A DNA stretch of 64,000 bases, taken from positions 3,844,001 to 3,908,000 of the forward strand of contig OZ220737.1 of the NCBI GenBank assembly GCA_965116935.1, written 5' to 3'. Shown here piece by piece: positions 10,388-19,462 of the stretch. Positions within the stretch are counted from its first letter, which is position 1. Every line of letters starts with the position of its first letter. The DNA is from VXYL01 sp965116935 (lineage in GTDB: Bacteria; Pseudomonadota; Gammaproteobacteria; Pseudomonadales; Azotimanducaceae). A program made the position numbers and the translations under genes. Under the pieces are notes generated by a model. It ran no database searches and was not told where the DNA came from. It worked only from the letters and a program-made list of their open reading frames with translations.

Positions 10388-11791
10388 CTATCCAGCATTG
10401 GCCCCCGGTGGCGGCTGCCATTGTTCGTGGGTGAAGCGGTGGCCGAGGCCCCGCTCGATCTGCCGCCACTTGCGGGTCTCGTCGGGTGTCACGAAGGTGA
10501 TGGCCTCGCCGCTTCTGCCCATGCGGCCAGTCCGGCCCACCCGGTGGGTGAACAGTTGCTGGGAGTCCGGCAGGTCGTAGTTCACCACCTGATCCACGCC
10601 TTCGATGTCGAGACCCCGGGCCGCGACGTTGGTGGCGATCAGCACCGGCGCGGCTCCGGAACGGAACTCTGCCAGCACGCGTTCGCGGGCGTTCTGCTTG
10701 AGGTTGCCCTGGAGCGCGCCGACGTCGTAGCCGAGCGATCCGAGCTGGCGAGCGAGCTTCTTCACGCCGTGCTTGGTCTTGCCGAACACGACGACCGAGC
10801 CAGCGCGATCGTCGAGCAGCGTCTTGAGCGCCTGGATCTTGTGCGACTTCTCGATGGCATAGACGGTGTGGTCCACGGTGGGCGGCGCATGCAGGTCGGC
10901 ATCGATCGCGACGTTCGCGGGCGCCCGAAGGTGCTTGTTCGCCGTGTTCGCCACCCACTCTGGCATGGTGGCGGAGAACAGCGCCGTCTGTCGTTGCCTG
11001 GGCGTTCTCTCGAGGATCGCCTCGACGTCGCGGGCGAATCCCTTGTCGAGCATTTCGTCAGCCTCGTCGAGCACCAACATCCGCACACCGCCGAGTTCCA
11101 GATTGCCTTGGCGAAGATGGTCGAGCGTGCGCCCCGGCGTTCCTACCACGATGTGCGCGCCGCGCGCGAGCGCCGCATGTTCCGGGCGGATGGACCGACC
11201 GCCGTACAGCGTCTGCACCCGAAGGCCCGTGGAGGCCGCTACCGTCTCGACAACAGAGGCGACCTGAATGGCCAGCTCTCGCGTTGGCACGAGAGTCAAG
11301 CTCTGCACTTGCCGGAGCGAGGGATCGCCTTGCTCGACCAGCGGCACAGCGAATGCCAGCGTCTTTCCCGACCCGGTACGGGCTTGGCCCATCAAGTCCT
11401 GCCCCGCAAGAAGCAAGGGGATGGACTGTTCCTGAATCGGCGTGGGTTCGGTGATGCCCATGCCAGCAAGCGCGGCTCGCGTCGTCGGGCTGAGGCTCAT
11501 TCCCTGGAACGCGGCACCGGGCTTGTCCGCGCCCCCAGACAGGGCTTCGGTCGTCGCCAACGCATCGTCTGTTGGCAGGCCAGTGGAGCGAGGCATCAGC
11601 GCACGCCGCCGGCCTTGAAAGCACGGGCGGCAATACACGGGCCGGCCCGACGCAGGACGAAACGGAACGGTCGTCCGGATGTCGCATTCGGCGCACACGA
11701 TCTCGTGTTCGCGCCGCCGGCCATTGCCGGATCGCTTGTTCGAGCAAGGGCGGTCGCGCCTCGCGAGGGCAGAAACAGATTGCATGGGCAT
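10388..11791 (-). CDS. DEAD-box ATP-dependent RNA helicase with N-terminal zinc ribbon
   Basis: 467 residues from ATG 11791, with AAGGAG 11 bases upstream; the frame is open for 45 more codons without family support. Helicase motifs are complete: Q motif (PTPIQEQSI), I (ARTGSGKT), Ia (PTRELA), Ib (TPGR), II (DEAD), III (SAT), V (ATNVAARGLD) and VI (HRVGRTGR). Before the helicase core sits a CxxC...CxxC pair (VCAEC...YCRPC), probably a small zinc ribbon, not part of standard RhlE or DeaD proteins. It likely remodels RNA or ribosome precursors. It is divergent from the enolase-superfamily gene. Confidence 0.93.
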   Translation of the reverse strand: MPMQSVSALARRDRPCSNKRSGNGRRREHEIVCAECDIRTTVPFRPASGRPVYCRPCFQGRRRALMPRSTGLPTDDALATTEALSGGADKPGAAFQGMSLSPTTRAALAGMGITEPTPIQEQSIPLLLAGQDLMGQARTGSGKTLAFAVPLVEQGDPSLRQVQSLTLVPTRELAIQVASVVETVAASTGLRVQTLYGGRSIRPEHAALARGAHIVVGTPGRTLDHLRQGNLELGGVRMLVLDEADEMLDKGFARDVEAILERTPRQRQTALFSATMPEWVANTANKHLRAPANVAIDADLHAPPTVDHTVYAIEKSHKIQALKTLLDDRAGSVVVFGKTKHGVKKLARQLGSLGYDVGALQGNLKQNARERVLAEFRSGAAPVLIATNVAARGLDIEGVDQVVNYDLPDSQQLFTHRVGRTGRMGRSGEAITFVTPDETRKWRQIERGLGHRFTHEQWQPPPGANAG

Positions 11792-12025
11792 AGGGAAACG
11801 GACTCCTTGTCCGAGCGAATCGAGTGACTCAAAAAGGGGAAGTGACAGGTGCAGCGCGCCGGATCGACGGCTTGCTTCGTGTATCGCGATGCGGCCAACA
11901 GGCCACGCTTGCCGAGATTGTCTCACATCGCCCGCCCGCGCGCCGCCCTATTCGCAGATCGATTCATCGCCGGGCCGGGTTCCCGATATGCTGTGCCGCA
12001 CCTAGACGACGGCGACGCGACCACC

Positions 12026-13156
12026 ATGAGCAGAATTGATCGAGTCACGATTCAGACCTACCGATACACCCTCGACAACTCCGGGCGGGAGATCACGCGG
12101 TTCATGGTGACCATCGACACCGCAGACGGATTGTCCGGCAGCTATGCGCCGCACTTTGGCGGCACCGCACACGCCCAGGCACAGGTGGAGGAGATGGCTC
12201 GGGGACTCATCGGTGTGGATGCAGAGCAGCGGGAGCTTGTCTTCGAGCGGCTCAAGATCAGCCACCGCCACTACGACAAGTCTGGCATCTCGGTCATCGA
12301 CACCGCGCTGTGGGATCTCGCGGGCAAGAAATACGGGGTCCCCATCGCGCAGTTGCTCGGCGGCTTCCGCGAACGGCTGCCCGTTTATGCAAGCACCACT
12401 TCCGGACAGCCGGGCAAGGGCGGGTTGGGCAGCGCCCAGGGCTACGCCGACTTTGCCGAGTCTTGCCAGAGCGCCGGGATTCCGGCCTACAAGATCCACA
12501 GCTTCTTCGACGGCAATCCCAAGACCGAGATCGACATCATGACTGCCGTGCGCGAACGGGTCGGCCAGGACATGAAGCTGATGGTCGATCCTGCATCTTC
12601 CCTGAAGTCGTTCATGGACGCCGTGGAAGTGGGCAGGGCCTGCGACGACCTCGGCTACTTCTGGTACGAGGACCCATACCGGGACGCCTCTTCAAGCGCC
12701 GTCGCCCACAAGCGCCTGCGCGACTTCATCCGCACGCCCATGCTAATCGCGGAACACATACGCGGATTCGAGCAAAAGGCGGACTTCACGCTCGCCGGCG
12801 GCACCGACATCATGCACATCGACCCGGAACTCGACGGCGGCATCACCGGAACCATGAAGCTCGCCCACTTCTGCGACGCCATCGGCATGGAGGTGCAGCT
12901 CCACACCGCGGGCCCCATGCACCGCCACTGCATGGCCGCAATCTCCAACACCCACTTCTACGAGCTCGGCCTGGTGCGACCAGACAGCCCCGTCAACCTC
13001 CTCCAGCCACCGATCTACGCCGATGGCTACGGCGACGAGGTGGGCAACGTGGGCGAGAACGGCTGCGTCCCCGTGCCTGACGGCCCCGGCTTGGGCGTGA
13101 CCTACGACGCCGACCGCATCAACAGCGGCGAAGTCGGAAGACTGGAGATTCGGTAA
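12026..13156 (+). CDS. Mandelate racemase/muconate lactonizing enzyme family protein (enolase superfamily)
   Basis: 376 residues, full length. The capping domain is followed by a barrel with the metal ligands Asp188 (KLMVDP), Glu215 (YEDP) and Glu243 (IAEH). Lys156 sits in AYKIHSF on the second strand and His293 in LHTAGPMH. This arrangement fits acid-sugar dehydratases or racemases. The exact sugar cannot be told. A second copy, missing the first 40 or so codons, lies 4174 bases downstream in the same orientation and is about 97% identical. No strong ribosome site is visible before ATG 12026. Confidence 0.9.
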   Translation: MSRIDRVTIQTYRYTLDNSGREITRFMVTIDTADGLSGSYAPHFGGTAHAQAQVEEMARGLIGVDAEQRELVFERLKISHRHYDKSGISVIDTALWDLAGKKYGVPIAQLLGGFRERLPVYASTTSGQPGKGGLGSAQGYADFAESCQSAGIPAYKIHSFFDGNPKTEIDIMTAVRERVGQDMKLMVDPASSLKSFMDAVEVGRACDDLGYFWYEDPYRDASSSAVAHKRLRDFIRTPMLIAEHIRGFEQKADFTLAGGTDIMHIDPELDGGITGTMKLAHFCDAIGMEVQLHTAGPMHRHCMAAISNTHFYELGLVRPDSPVNLLQPPIYADGYGDEVGNVGENGCVPVPDGPGLGVTYDADRINSGEVGRLEIR

Positions 13157-13385
13157 CCCGGAACAACGAGGGGGCCACCGGAAAAAGGCATGCTCCTTCC
13201 TTAGCGCGAGGGCGCAAGAGAACCGGCCGGTCCCGCTGCCTCGGCATTCCCGACGGACGGACATTCCCTGTACGCGACGTGGGTTATTATCCACGCACCA
13301 GCCCGCTCAACTCCGGTCCTAGCAGGCGGACTCTTATTCTACTTGGTCGAGATAGGGTGAGGCGAGACCGGGCATGCGAGGGCCG

Positions 13386-13856
13386 CTAGGTGGGGCGTGT
13401 TCCACCGTGTGTAGGCCGGAGTTTTTGTGTGTTGGCCCCTGCCACTTCGGGCCAGTCAAGCTGCGATCCCATGCCGTTTTGGGGGGTTGGGGAGCGGGGG
13501 TTCGCGGCAGTGGTAGCCGTTGGTTCAGCGATCCTCGGCCTCACTGGGGTCATGGTATATGCATCCAGTTGATGGTGCGGGGTCGTGATCCAGACGCTGC
13601 GGAGCGGCTGGTGCGAACTAGAGCTTCCATTCTGGGTGCGCCGCAGCTGCGTAGAACTCGTGACACTTTCCTTTTCGGCAATGGCCCAGAGCGGGAGGCC
13701 GGCGAACATCCCCTTGAGCAACTCGTCGAAGTCCTGAGTCTTCTTGCGGAGCTTATAGGCGTCCACCATGAGTCCGCACATGGTGAACACATCGCCTTGG
13801 TCTGGGCCTCCGCTCTCGTCGACGTAATGAACTTCATCTTTCGCGTCCTTGCTCAT
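13386..13856 (-). pseudogene. Degenerate DUF3800-like gene fragment
   Basis: ATG 13856 opens MSKDAKDEVHYVDESG. That is followed by FTMCGLMVDAYKLRKKTQDFDELLKGMFAGLPLW. The first strand and the Asp-Glu-Ser-Gly motif are typical of DUF3800 proteins, which adopt an RNase H-like fold. After about residue 55 similarity ends and the frame continues as low-complexity shadow sequence, so a frameshift or rearrangement has removed the rest. It lies in the accessory segment between the two enolase-family copies. Confidence 0.5.
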
Positions 13857-13920
13857 TATGGGCGGGAAGGTCCTTTCCGAGGTAGGCGGTGACAGCGTGC
13901 GATCCAATCGGTTAGCGACT

Positions 13921-14148
13921 CTACACGAGTCCCGCCGTTCCTCGCGGCGGCGGGGTTCTGGAAGGCCTCGGCCTACCCGCCACGCACCCATTTCGATACG
14001 CGGCGGACTCCACCTTGTTGGAGGAACGTCCGTCCGACACTCCGTGAATCTGCCGACGGCGAGCACCCGAGTTTCGTCGAGGCACTATTGCAGCAAACGC
14101 GAAGTTACCGAGGACCAAATTGGTGTCCACATCCTGCCTCGCCATCAC
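13921..14148 (-). pseudogene. Decayed fragment of a RES-associated antitoxin gene
   Basis: The sequence read on the minus strand gives ARQDVDTNLVLGNFA. It then continues in another frame with ETRV...GRFTECRTDVPPTRW. The intact antitoxin at 18344-19009 has APRQDVDADLALDNFALR...DETRVFTAKQIHGMSGVRSS. DNA similarity runs for about 120 bases, with small indels that break the frame. It is therefore a remnant of a second copy of that antitoxin. It abuts the stop of the DUF4276 gene. Confidence 0.6.
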
Positions 14149-14789
14149 AATGCGCCAATGTCCTGAAGCGAGGCGGTTAGATCCTCTTCAAACCGCCTGA
14201 AGGAAGGGGCTCTCCGCAGCGCGTCAATCGACTGACGTTGCGCAATGCTGGGCAAGATCGCGTCCGCATTACGTCTTCGGCGAACTGGCCGACGAGCCTT
14301 TGTCACTGCCGTCTGCAACGTACTCTTCGCGTCCGGAAGCCTCTCGGCCTCGCGGGCATCAATCGGGAGGTCGAGATCGCCTTTGTATCCCAAGGCATCC
14401 AATACGGCGTCCCGGTCGGCGAGCGCCCATGCCTCAGTTTCGTGTCGTGGGCAGATTAGGACGCACCTCACCGGAGCAAGGCCACAGATCTCATGCATCT
14501 TGGTGCAATACGCAGTGCTCCGGCTGTCTAAGGTTTGTGCTTGGCTCGCTCCACCAGTGTCGGCATGAACAAAGGTCAGCAAGAACGCTTCGCGCCCTTG
14601 GCAAGCCTCCTCTGCGACGGAGTCGACGGAACGACCGGCCCGTCCCAAACGAAACGCGGGAGTACTCGGGATGTCCACGGGGTACCGACCTTGGGCATCG
14701 ACCAAGTCATCAATGACGCGGGGAATGAGTACCTCGAAGTAGGCGAAGTCCGAGGCGCCTTCGCAGAAAAGGGCGTACGGCAAGTACAT
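14145..14789 (-). CDS. DUF4276-like TOPRIM-type protein, partner of the ATPase
   Basis: 214 residues. Motifs fit the DUF4276 family: an early acidic strand (ALFCEGASDFAYFEVLIPR, Glu10), an aspartate at the end of a strand (LLTFVHADTGG) and the hallmark HETEAWALADRDAV. DUF4276 is related to the TOPRIM nuclease fold and is found beside AAA ATPases in phage-defence operons such as AbiL-type systems. The gene begins 18 bases after the ATPase stop on the same strand, so the two form an operon. No ribosome site is obvious in that gap. Nuclease action on nucleic acid is inferred only from the family. Confidence 0.72.
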   Translation of the reverse strand: MYLPYALFCEGASDFAYFEVLIPRVIDDLVDAQGRYPVDIPSTPAFRLGRAGRSVDSVAEEACQGREAFLLTFVHADTGGASQAQTLDSRSTAYCTKMHEICGLAPVRCVLICPRHETEAWALADRDAVLDALGYKGDLDLPIDAREAERLPDAKSTLQTAVTKARRPVRRRRNADAILPSIAQRQSIDALRRAPSFRRFEEDLTASLQDIGAL

Positions 14790-14807
14790 CGCCTATGGGG
14801 TTCCGCC

Positions 14808-16139
14808 CTAGACCATCCCGGTCGGCCGGCGCAACACCGCGTTGACTTCGGCTTGCGTCAGACCCGTTTCGGCATCGGAGGAAACCCCGGTTCGCATCCG
14901 CGTCCACATCATTCGGCGACTGCCGGCTCGGCTTCTCCCGACAACGTCACAAAGCACTACTTCGTGATCCTCAAGCGCGGCTAGTACAGCGGGCGAGTGC
15001 GTGTTGACCAAAATCTGAAAGGAACTCGGCGACTCGTTATCCTGGTAGCCTGCCGTGTTGCGGAGGATCTCGATCAGGGCCTCGACACGAGCTTCATGCA
15101 CGCCGTTTTCCGGTTCCTCGAAGCAAAGCACGCCGCCGTGCTCCGGGTCGTTCAGCACGGTGAGGAGCGCGAGAAGGCGAAGTGTCCCGTCCGATATGAC
15201 TCGCGAGCTAAAGGAGTTGGCGTCCGCCAGCTTGATGCTGAAGGAGTGTTCCGTGGGGCTAGCGGAATCGTCCATTTGAATGCCAGCTACGGACGGGATG
15301 AGCGAGGAAAGGTCGATGCCGATGTCGGTTAGCACGCCATCGAGCGAGTGGCCGTTTGCGGTTTCCTCACGCAGCCTGGCGAGCACAGTGGCGAGGTTCG
15401 AAGCGTCCGGGAGCATTCGGCGCGGCGCCAGACGATCCGTTGGTCTTCTCGAAGCCTGTGGATCGGCGTGCAGGAACTGTATGGATGCGAGCATCTCCCG
15501 CACCGCGTACAGGTGCGGAAACTCGGCCGTCGTGATCGTGGATAGTGCGGTTCGAGGAGCTCCGGTCGCCGGCAGCACGACTGGGCGTCCCCGTTTTTTG
15601 GTGCCGTCTTGGCGGATTTCGAAACCTCGTGGTTCTCCCCTGACCTTACGAGTGACCACAAAGGGCTTGAGACGACCGTCGTATTTGATGGGGCTGCCAT
15701 TTCCGATATCCGGCTGACGTTCCTGGCTCTTGGGCAGCGCGACACAACGCTCATGCCGAACATAGACATCTTGGAATCGATTGTCTTCATCCACCCGTGC
15801 CGCCACCTCGACTTCGTAGCGAATCCGTTGCGACCGCAATAGAAATGCAGTGCCGAAGGAGTCCACCCCATTGGGCGGTAGGAGCATCTCGATGGCGAAC
15901 GCCATGGACTTTCGTCGTCTGCAGGGGGCGGTGGAACGGAACAGCTCTACAGGCGTACCTCTGATGTCCCGCATGGCGCTACGGATATCCTGTTGAGCGA
16001 CGCCTGCCACGAACTTGATCGCATCGAACAGGTTTGACTTGCCAGACGCGTTCGCACCAACGATCGCGACAAATGGCCCAAGATCGAGCCCGAAATCCCG
16101 GAAGGTCTTGAACCCGTCGATTTCGATGCGCGTGATCAC
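14808..16139 (-). CDS. AAA/ABC-type ATPase of an OLD/AbiL-like defence pair
   Basis: 443 residues. Walker A is GANASGKS (28-35), directly after MITRIEIDGFKTFRDFGLDL, the RecF/SMC-like start. An ABC-like signature SDGTLRLLALL lies at 317-327. Walker B is VLCFEEPENGVH with Glu341-342, and the switch histidine is His381 in VNTHSPAVL. These define AAA_21-type ATPases that pair with TOPRIM proteins in defence systems. It leads a two-gene operon with the DUF4276 protein. GC content looks lower than in the flanking genes. The pair sits between two 1-kb direct repeats, so it could be lost by recombination. Confidence 0.85.
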   Translation of the reverse strand: MITRIEIDGFKTFRDFGLDLGPFVAIVGANASGKSNLFDAIKFVAGVAQQDIRSAMRDIRGTPVELFRSTAPCRRRKSMAFAIEMLLPPNGVDSFGTAFLLRSQRIRYEVEVAARVDEDNRFQDVYVRHERCVALPKSQERQPDIGNGSPIKYDGRLKPFVVTRKVRGEPRGFEIRQDGTKKRGRPVVLPATGAPRTALSTITTAEFPHLYAVREMLASIQFLHADPQASRRPTDRLAPRRMLPDASNLATVLARLREETANGHSLDGVLTDIGIDLSSLIPSVAGIQMDDSASPTEHSFSIKLADANSFSSRVISDGTLRLLALLTVLNDPEHGGVLCFEEPENGVHEARVEALIEILRNTAGYQDNESPSSFQILVNTHSPAVLAALEDHEVVLCDVVGRSRAGSRRMMWTRMRTGVSSDAETGLTQAEVNAVLRRPTGMV

Positions 16140-16317
16140 CCGTTCAGAACCGAGCCTGCCCGAGGATCATTGTACACGGCAGCTTGGTCCAAGACGTAGC
16201 CGTGTCCCACCCTTGCAAGGGGTGGCAAGGCCGGCCCGCGCAGGCCTTCCCGCTCGAGCCTGCCCGGGCCTACCCGTCACAGCTCGGGTGTACCCGCCAC
16301 ACACCGATTTCGTCCCA

Positions 16318-17330
16318 ATGCGCCGCATTTTGGCGGCACCCCACACGCCCAAGCGCAGGTGCAGGAAATGGCGCAAGGGCTCATCGGGGTGGATGCAGAG
16401 CAGCGGGAGCTTGTCTTCGAGCGGCTCAAGATCAGCCACCGCCACTACGACAAGTCTGGCATCTCGGTCATCGACACTGCGCTGTGGGATCTCGCGGGCA
16501 AGAAATACGGGGTCCCCATCGCGCAACTGCTCGGCGGCTTCCGCGAACGGCTGCCCGTTTATGCAAGCACCACTTCCGGACAGCCGGGCAAGGGCGGGCT
16601 GGGCAGCGCCCAGGGCTACGCCGACTTTGCCGAGTCTTGCCAGAGCGCGGGGATTCCGGCCTACAAGATCCACAGCTTCTTCGACGGCAATCCCAAGACC
16701 GAGATCGACATCATGACCGCCGTGCGCGAACGGGTCGGCCAGGACATGAAGCTGATGGTCGATCCTGCATCTTCCCTGAAGTCGTTCATGGACGCCGTGG
16801 AAGTGGGCAGGGCCTGCGACGACCTCGGCTACTTCTGGTACGAGGACCCATACCGGGACGCCTCTTCAAGCGCCGTCGCCCACAAGCGCCTGCGCGACTT
16901 CATCCGCACGCCCATGCTAATCGCGGAACACATACGCGGATTCGAGCAGAAGGCGGACTTCACGCTCGCCGGCGGCGCCGACATCATGCACATCGACCCG
17001 GAACTCGACGGCGGCATCACCGGTACGATGAAGCTCGCCCACTTCTGCGACGCCATCGGCATGGAGGTGCAACTCCACACCGCGGGCCCCATGCACCGCC
17101 ACTGCATGGCCGCAATCTCCAACACGCACTTCTACGAACTCGGCCTGGTGCGACCAGACAGCCCCGTCAATTTCCTCCAACCACCGATCTACGCCGATGG
17201 CTACGGCGACGAGGTGGGCAACGTGGGCGAGGACGGCTGCGTCCCGGTGCCGGACGGCCCCGGCTTGGGCGTGACCTACGACGCCGACCGCATCAACAGC
17301 GGCGAAGTCGGTCGACTGGAGATTCGCTAG
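16318..17330 (+). pseudogene. 5'-truncated second copy of the enolase-superfamily gene
   Basis: Bases 16318-17330 match 12144-13156 with a constant offset of 4174 and about 97% identity; no indels are needed. The first 40 codons of the intact gene are missing. The left breakpoint falls directly after a repeat arm reading CCGCCACACACCGATTTCGT. The remaining frame is open, and GTG 16359 could start a 323-residue protein with all metal ligands. The capping domain would be incomplete, so activity is doubtful. Most differences are synonymous, which suggests either a recent copy or gene conversion. Confidence 0.88.
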
Positions 17331-17397
17331 GAGGCTGCGCCGCAGAAACGGCGCTGGCTCCTAGCCGAAGTGGTGAGCGAATGCGAACCCGGAGGCC

Positions 17398-17700
17398 AGC
17401 AGTTCGCGCAGCGAACTGCCAACGCGCCCGTCAGGGCGCGCTAGCAGTCTGTCGGGCTTGGCGGCGGCTGCCGGACAGGGCGACGCATGCGTCGCCCCTA
17501 CAGGAAGGTGTCGGTCATGTCCCAGGCCGTAGGGGCAACGCATGCGTCGCCCCTGCAGGAAGGTGTCGGTCATGTCCCGGGCCGTAGGGGCGACGCATGC
17601 GTCGCCCGTCTTCCGGTGGCCTTCCTCATAACGCTAGCGCGGAACGAGGGGCCTTCGGAGGGGAAGGCTCCTGCGCTCCCTAGCGAAAGCGCAAGAGAAC
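17398..17700. repeat. Array of REP-like palindromes, three units at 55-bp period
   Basis: Starts with hairpins AGTTCGCG/CGCGAACT-like and GCGCCCGTCAGGGCGC, then the boundary phrase GCTAGCAGTCTGTCGGGCTT. Three family C palindromes (GGGCGACGCATGCGTCGCCC) follow at 17478-17497, 17532-17553 and 17587-17607. Their centres are exactly 55 bases apart, separated by a conserved spacer (CAGGAAGGTGTCGGTCATGT). A further imperfect unit with GGAAGGCTCCTGCGCTCCCT lies before the RES gene. No gene is present. Confidence 0.85.
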
Positions 17701-18351
17701 CTACTCGGTAATCACCACTCCCGCCTGTTCCCCGGCGTCGCGCACGTCTCGAAGAAACGACGCGTCCGCGCCGTCACGCGCACTGACGGCCTGGAGGTCG
17801 GCTTCCGTCGTGCGGCCACCGAAGAACAGCATCGCCGAATCCGGGTCGCATCGTCGCGACGTCCAGATCAAGCCCTCCACGTCCTCAAACTGATCGTGAA
17901 TTGCCTTCGCCCAGAGGGCAGTGGCCGCATACTGCGTGGGCGGCCCCCAGACGAGAGCTGAGGCAACTCGCCACCTGAGAAGTGCAGGGGCGCGGAGACT
18001 AGCCAATCGTAAGTCCCGGCGAAGCTGCAACAAGGTGTGCTGACTGGCTTCGACGCTGCTTCGCGGTATAGTCTTCCGCCGCGCCTCAGGTGGGACGTCG
18101 TGGAACAGCGTCTCGAAAATCGCGGCCTGCACGGACGTGGCTGCGTAGAGCGACGGAACACACTCGCCATGCGCATCGTGAATCGGTGCGAATCGCGATC
18201 GCCCGCCCCGGCAGGGGTTGAAAGCGTGGCCGGCGAGTCCAGGCGCGTGTATGCGATGCACCACGGTGCCACCTGCGAGCACGGATACATTGGGTTCCTC
18301 TAGGCTGGCGGGCGGGCTCTGAATGGAGGCATCTGGACCGTCATCATCCAT
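17701..18351 (-). CDS. RES-domain toxin
   Basis: 216 residues from ATG 18351, which overlaps the antitoxin stop by 8 bases. The RES fold is visible: VVHRIHAPG (conserved Arg), GRSRFAPI, LYAATSVQAAIFETLFHDV (conserved Glu), and the closing serine region (DPDSAMLFFG). RES toxins deplete NAD+ in the cytoplasm; this is known of the family. The upstream partner is the Xre/MbcA/ParS-like antitoxin. A longer in-frame start at 18429 lies inside the antitoxin and is less likely. Confidence 0.85.
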   Translation of the reverse strand: MDDDGPDASIQSPPASLEEPNVSVLAGGTVVHRIHAPGLAGHAFNPCRGGRSRFAPIHDAHGECVPSLYAATSVQAAIFETLFHDVPPEARRKTIPRSSVEASQHTLLQLRRDLRLASLRAPALLRWRVASALVWGPPTQYAATALWAKAIHDQFEDVEGLIWTSRRCDPDSAMLFFGGRTTEADLQAVSARDGADASFLRDVRDAGEQAGVVITE

Positions 18352-19009
18352 GCGCCGGCTCTGCGAGCTGCCGGGCTGCCTCGATGACCTGTTCACCATC
18401 ATCAAGGCGGTCTTGCGGTTCATCCCCATCGAGCCATCCGTTGCCCGAGGCGAACCAGAACGCCCTCTGCCAAGGCGTCATCCCCGCGGGAAGCGTTGCC
18501 AGCACCTCCTTCACGACGGGGTGGGGCGCGCCATCCTGAAACTGAAACACCGGGTAAAGGTCGCGCCCTTGGATGCGCAAGGCGAATGTCTTGCCTTCCT
18601 TCTTCCAACGTGAGGCGGGTTCGCTCGGGTTGGAGGAACGCACGCCCGACATGCCGTGAATCTGCTTTGCGGTGAACACCCGGGTTTCGTCGAGGTACTC
18701 TTGCCGCAGCGCGAAGTTGTCGAGCGCCAAATCGGCGTCCACATCCTGCCTTGGGGCTAGGAGCCGCGTCAGGATCTGCCTCAGATCCTCACCGGGGTTG
18801 ACCCGCACAGCGGACTCCGACCATGCGTCACCGAGCTTGTTTAGGCGGTGGACCACATCGGTGAGCGGCCATGATGCACGGATAACGAGCCACCACTCGT
18901 CGTGCTCTGTCGCACTGCGGCCCAACTGGTTACGCAGGCGCTCTGGCAGCGTCGCAACCTCCTCGGAGTCCAATGCACCGCACACGATCGGCTTCGGATC
19001 GGCAGCCAT
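18344..19009 (-). CDS. Antitoxin of the RES toxin (MbcA/ParS/Xre-like C-terminal domain)
   Basis: 221 residues. The C-terminal part has the toxin-binding module seen in partners of RES toxins: WKKEGKTFALRIQGRDLYPVFQF, then PHPVVKEVLATL, and finally PWQRAFWFASGNGWLDGDEP. The first 90 residues are less typical (DEWWLVIRASWPLTDVVHRL). The order antitoxin then toxin, with an 8-base overlap, is standard for RES modules and implies coupled translation and autoregulation. A decayed partial copy lies at 13921-14148. Confidence 0.8.
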   Translation of the reverse strand: MAADPKPIVCGALDSEEVATLPERLRNQLGRSATEHDEWWLVIRASWPLTDVVHRLNKLGDAWSESAVRVNPGEDLRQILTRLLAPRQDVDADLALDNFALRQEYLDETRVFTAKQIHGMSGVRSSNPSEPASRWKKEGKTFALRIQGRDLYPVFQFQDGAPHPVVKEVLATLPAGMTPWQRAFWFASGNGWLDGDEPQDRLDDGEQVIEAARQLAEPAHG

Positions 19010-19098
19010 GGCTGGCCTTTCATGATTGTCATGATCTTATGTATAGAATAGCGATTATCAGGTCACGGGACAAGAGGTGCGTCTTTTTCCGATCCCGC

Positions 19099-19320
19099 TG
19101 CTCGACCTCGGTGCAGACGGCATGGCCGACGGAGGCCGTCGTCGCCGAGCTTTCGCGATCGGGCCTTGATCAGCAAATCGCCGGAGCGTTGGCCGAGGCG
19201 TTTCCTTCCGCCCTCACGGGTGCCATCGGGGAGGTGTTCCTGGTCGCCGCGGCGGTCGTGGTGCTCGCGTTCGGGCTGTCGCTGTTCCTGCGTTCGGAGA
19301 ACGACGAAGAGGCCGGGTAG
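19099..19320 (+). pseudogene. C-terminal remnant of an MFS (DHA2-like) transporter
   Basis: The open stretch ends with GLDQQIAGALAEAFPSALTGAIGEVF and then LVAAAVVVLAFGLSLFLRSENDEEAG. One hydrophobic helix followed by a charged tail is the usual end of 14-helix drug-efflux permeases. Nothing upstream encodes the other helices, and the preceding frame is unrelated. It is therefore a leftover of a deleted transporter gene. Confidence 0.45.
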
Positions 19321-19462
19321 GAGCTATTGACTCGGGGTTTGTCAGTCCTCCGTGCCCTACCAACACGTCCCTATGCAAGTCGCGACCTGCTAGCTTGACT
19401 TCCCGCGCGCGAGAGTTAGAAGTTGACGCTTCACCCGGCCGCTTGCTGCACGAGGAGATCTG

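Noticed and set aside
17478..17607. Three evenly spaced palindromes, considered as a CRISPR array
   Set aside because: The repeat is a 20-base perfect palindrome and the 35-base spacers are nearly identical to each other, unlike CRISPR spacers; no cas genes are nearby. REP-like tandem units explain it better.
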